This document shows, in pieces, positions 63,190 to 64,000 of a DNA stretch of 64,000 nucleotides. Source of the DNA: an uncultured Pelagimonas sp. (GTDB lineage Bacteria > Pseudomonadota > Alphaproteobacteria > Rhodobacterales > Rhodobacteraceae); contig CANMPP010000001.1 of the NCBI GenBank assembly GCA_947499735.1, positions 1,054,001-1,118,000 of the forward strand, in the 5' to 3' direction. The number at the start of each line of letters is the position of its first letter. The stretch's first letter is position 1. Below the pieces are notes generated by a model that ran no database searches, was not told where the DNA came from, and saw only the letters and a program-made list of their open reading frames with translations. The translations under genes were made by a program, and so were the position numbers.

Positions 63190-63384
63190 ATGAGCAATGT
63201 GATCAATCTAAACAAGTTTCGCAAATCCAAACAACGCCAAGACCGTCGTGTTCAGGCCGATGAAAATGCTGTGAAATTTGGTCAGTCAAAGACCGAAAAG
63301 TCAAAGAACATCAGCGATATAGAGAAAGCTAAGCGTGACTTGGATGGACACCATTTGTCCGACGATGACACCCCGACATCATGA
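63190..63384 (+). CDS. DUF4169 family protein
   Basis: Small basic protein of 64 residues, starting 'MSNVINLNKFRKSKQRQDRRVQADENAVKFG', the DUF4169 signature seen throughout Rhodobacteraceae. It has no membrane segment or Cys. The stop codon overlaps the start of the ribbon-helix-helix gene by 4 bp, so the two are coupled. Function unknown. Confidence 0.8.
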   Translation: MSNVINLNKFRKSKQRQDRRVQADENAVKFGQSKTEKSKNISDIEKAKRDLDGHHLSDDDTPTS

Positions 63385-63605
63385 AAGGGCCGGTTAAACA
63401 TTCCCTTAGCTTGCGTGGACATCGAACATCTGTGTCTTTGGAAGATGTCTTTTGGCGCGCTTTTCAAATAGCGGCCAAAGAAGAAGGTTTGGCGATCAAT
63501 GCCTTAGCGGCCAAAATTGATGAAACGCGTGATCCAGAAAACGGTCTGGCCTCCGCCATCCGTGTTTGGCTATTCGAACGCGAAATCACCAAAAACGAAG
63601 TGTAA
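63381..63605 (+). CDS. Ribbon-helix-helix domain protein
   Basis: Product of 74 residues with 'HSLSLRGHRTSVSLEDVFWRAFQIAAKEEGLAINALAAKIDETR', a ribbon-helix-helix fold in which 'HRTSVSLE' is the DNA-contacting strand. It is a likely regulator. It is co-translated with the DUF4169 gene, and this pairing is common in Rhodobacterales. Targets are unknown. Confidence 0.8.
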   Translation: MKGPVKHSLSLRGHRTSVSLEDVFWRAFQIAAKEEGLAINALAAKIDETRDPENGLASAIRVWLFEREITKNEV

Positions 63606-63610
63606 GACTG

Positions 63611-64000
63611 TCAGTCAGCTTTCTGGGCAAACACAAAGCAGCGTTTGCGCCGCACCGTCAGCCATAGAACTGTACCTGGCTTTGGCAAAAATACGTTTGG
63701 CACTTTGGCTTTGATTTTGGTGCCCGCATCACACAACATAAATTCGACCAAGCTTTCGCTTCCCAAAAGACGGGCACGTTCAACAACGGCTCGCGCTGGG
63801 GTACCTGCGATCTCGGTCGAATTGGGGCCTTGGCCGGCGCGATCAAAGTCAATGTTTACATGTTGGGGCCGAAAAACAATTTCAACTTTCGTTCCGTTTT
63901 CAAACCCTGGGGCAAAGAACTGACCAAAGGCCGTATCAACCGAAGCACCATCAATGACGCCTGACAACATATTGATATCGCTAAAAAAGGATACGACCTT
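63611..64000 (-). CDS. ABC transporter ATP-binding protein, C-terminal TOBE part (cut by window end)
   Basis: The frame is open to base 64000, so only about the last 129 residues are seen. 'FFSDINMLSGVIDG' is the link after the ATPase domain of PotA/FbpC-like importers. 'VEIVFRPQHVNIDF' and 'EIAGTPARAVVERARLLGSESLVEFML' match the TOBE regulatory domain. The cargo may be ferric iron, polyamine or another solute and cannot be told from this part. Its stop is 5 bp from the ribbon-helix-helix gene (convergent). Confidence 0.82.
   Translation of the reverse strand, partial: KVVSFFSDINMLSGVIDGASVDTAFGQFFAPGFENGTKVEIVFRPQHVNIDFDRAGQGPNSTEIAGTPARAVVERARLLGSESLVEFMLCDAGTKIKAKVPNVFLPKPGTVLWLTVRRKRCFVFAQKAD

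Noticed and set aside
1-64000. CRISPR arrays, tRNA or rRNA genes
   Set aside because: No regularly spaced repeats, tRNA cloverleaf or rRNA segment was seen on reading the intergenic regions; only ssrA was found as a known RNA gene.

Overview
The window is 64 kb of a moderate-G+C alphaproteobacterial chromosome, most likely a marine Rhodobacteraceae (Roseobacter-group) genome. Evidence for this is a B12-dependent class II ribonucleotide reductase, a circularly permuted two-piece ssrA gene, the trgA-trgB-cysK locus known from Rhodobacter, a zwf-pgl-pgi operon, a class II DAHP synthase, a DUF4169 protein and a PAS_5-type protein. Most of it is dense housekeeping DNA with short intergenic gaps. 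No rRNA, tRNA or CRISPR array was seen. Both ends cut genes: nrdJ on the left and an ABC-transporter ATPase on the right.

Layout. 1-3.2 kb: 3' part of nrdJ, then a secreted VPLPA-CTERM protein. 3.2-7 kb: YitT membrane protein, DinB-like protein, and a divergent pair of a CaiB-type CoA-transferase and a HTH-citrate synthase fusion. 7-12.9 kb: trgA, trgB (Nudix), cysK, a large MscS channel and an AlaX editing protein. 12.9-17.3 kb, minus strand: Fur/Mur regulator, SelO, GNAT, nucleoside hydrolase, radical SAM enzyme. 17.4-23.2 kb: zwf-pgl-pgi (Entner-Doudoroff and pentose-phosphate entry) behind a LacI-type palindrome and a leader ORF, then an ABC exporter. 23.2-26.2 kb: small Cys protein, DUF502 protein, psuG-psuK (pseudouridine breakdown). 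26.5-27.6 kb: a Tat-exported beta protein with a ferric-reductase-like membrane protein.

27,641-29,878 is the clearest mobile unit. It is a 2.2 kb IS1595-family element with 8-bp target duplications, imperfect 23-bp terminal inverted repeats, a transposase and four passenger ORFs. A LuxR solo follows, then a structured intergenic region that looks like a plus-strand ncRNA, then tsf and rpsB on the minus strand.

33.3-46.4 kb: XRE-cupin regulator, DsbA/FrnE protein, Bcr/CflA efflux pump, icd, arsC, a glutarate-type pair (CoA-transferase and glutaryl-CoA dehydrogenase), galM, ssrA (tmRNA), a VWA-like DUF1194 protein, chrA, sspB and fumC. SspB delivers ssrA-tagged proteins to ClpXP, so tag source and adaptor lie about 2.4 kb apart. 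46.4-47.6 kb is a small low-G+C insert with one HEPN-like ORF, bounded by 18-bp direct repeats that copy the 3' end of phoB.

47.5-55.3 kb is the complete phosphate regulon phoR-pstS-pstC-pstA-pstB-phoU-phoB, all minus strand, with two Pho-box-like sites. 55.3-58.6 kb: Cys/Met-metabolism PLP enzyme, gamma-carbonic anhydrase, gmk, yicC. 58.9-64 kb: PAS protein, class II DAHP synthase, GlxA-type regulator, an arsenic-type aquaglyceroporin, two small conserved genes and the cut ABC ATPase. The aquaglyceroporin promoter and the distant arsC promoter share a near-identical 22-bp operator, which suggests one arsenic regulon.
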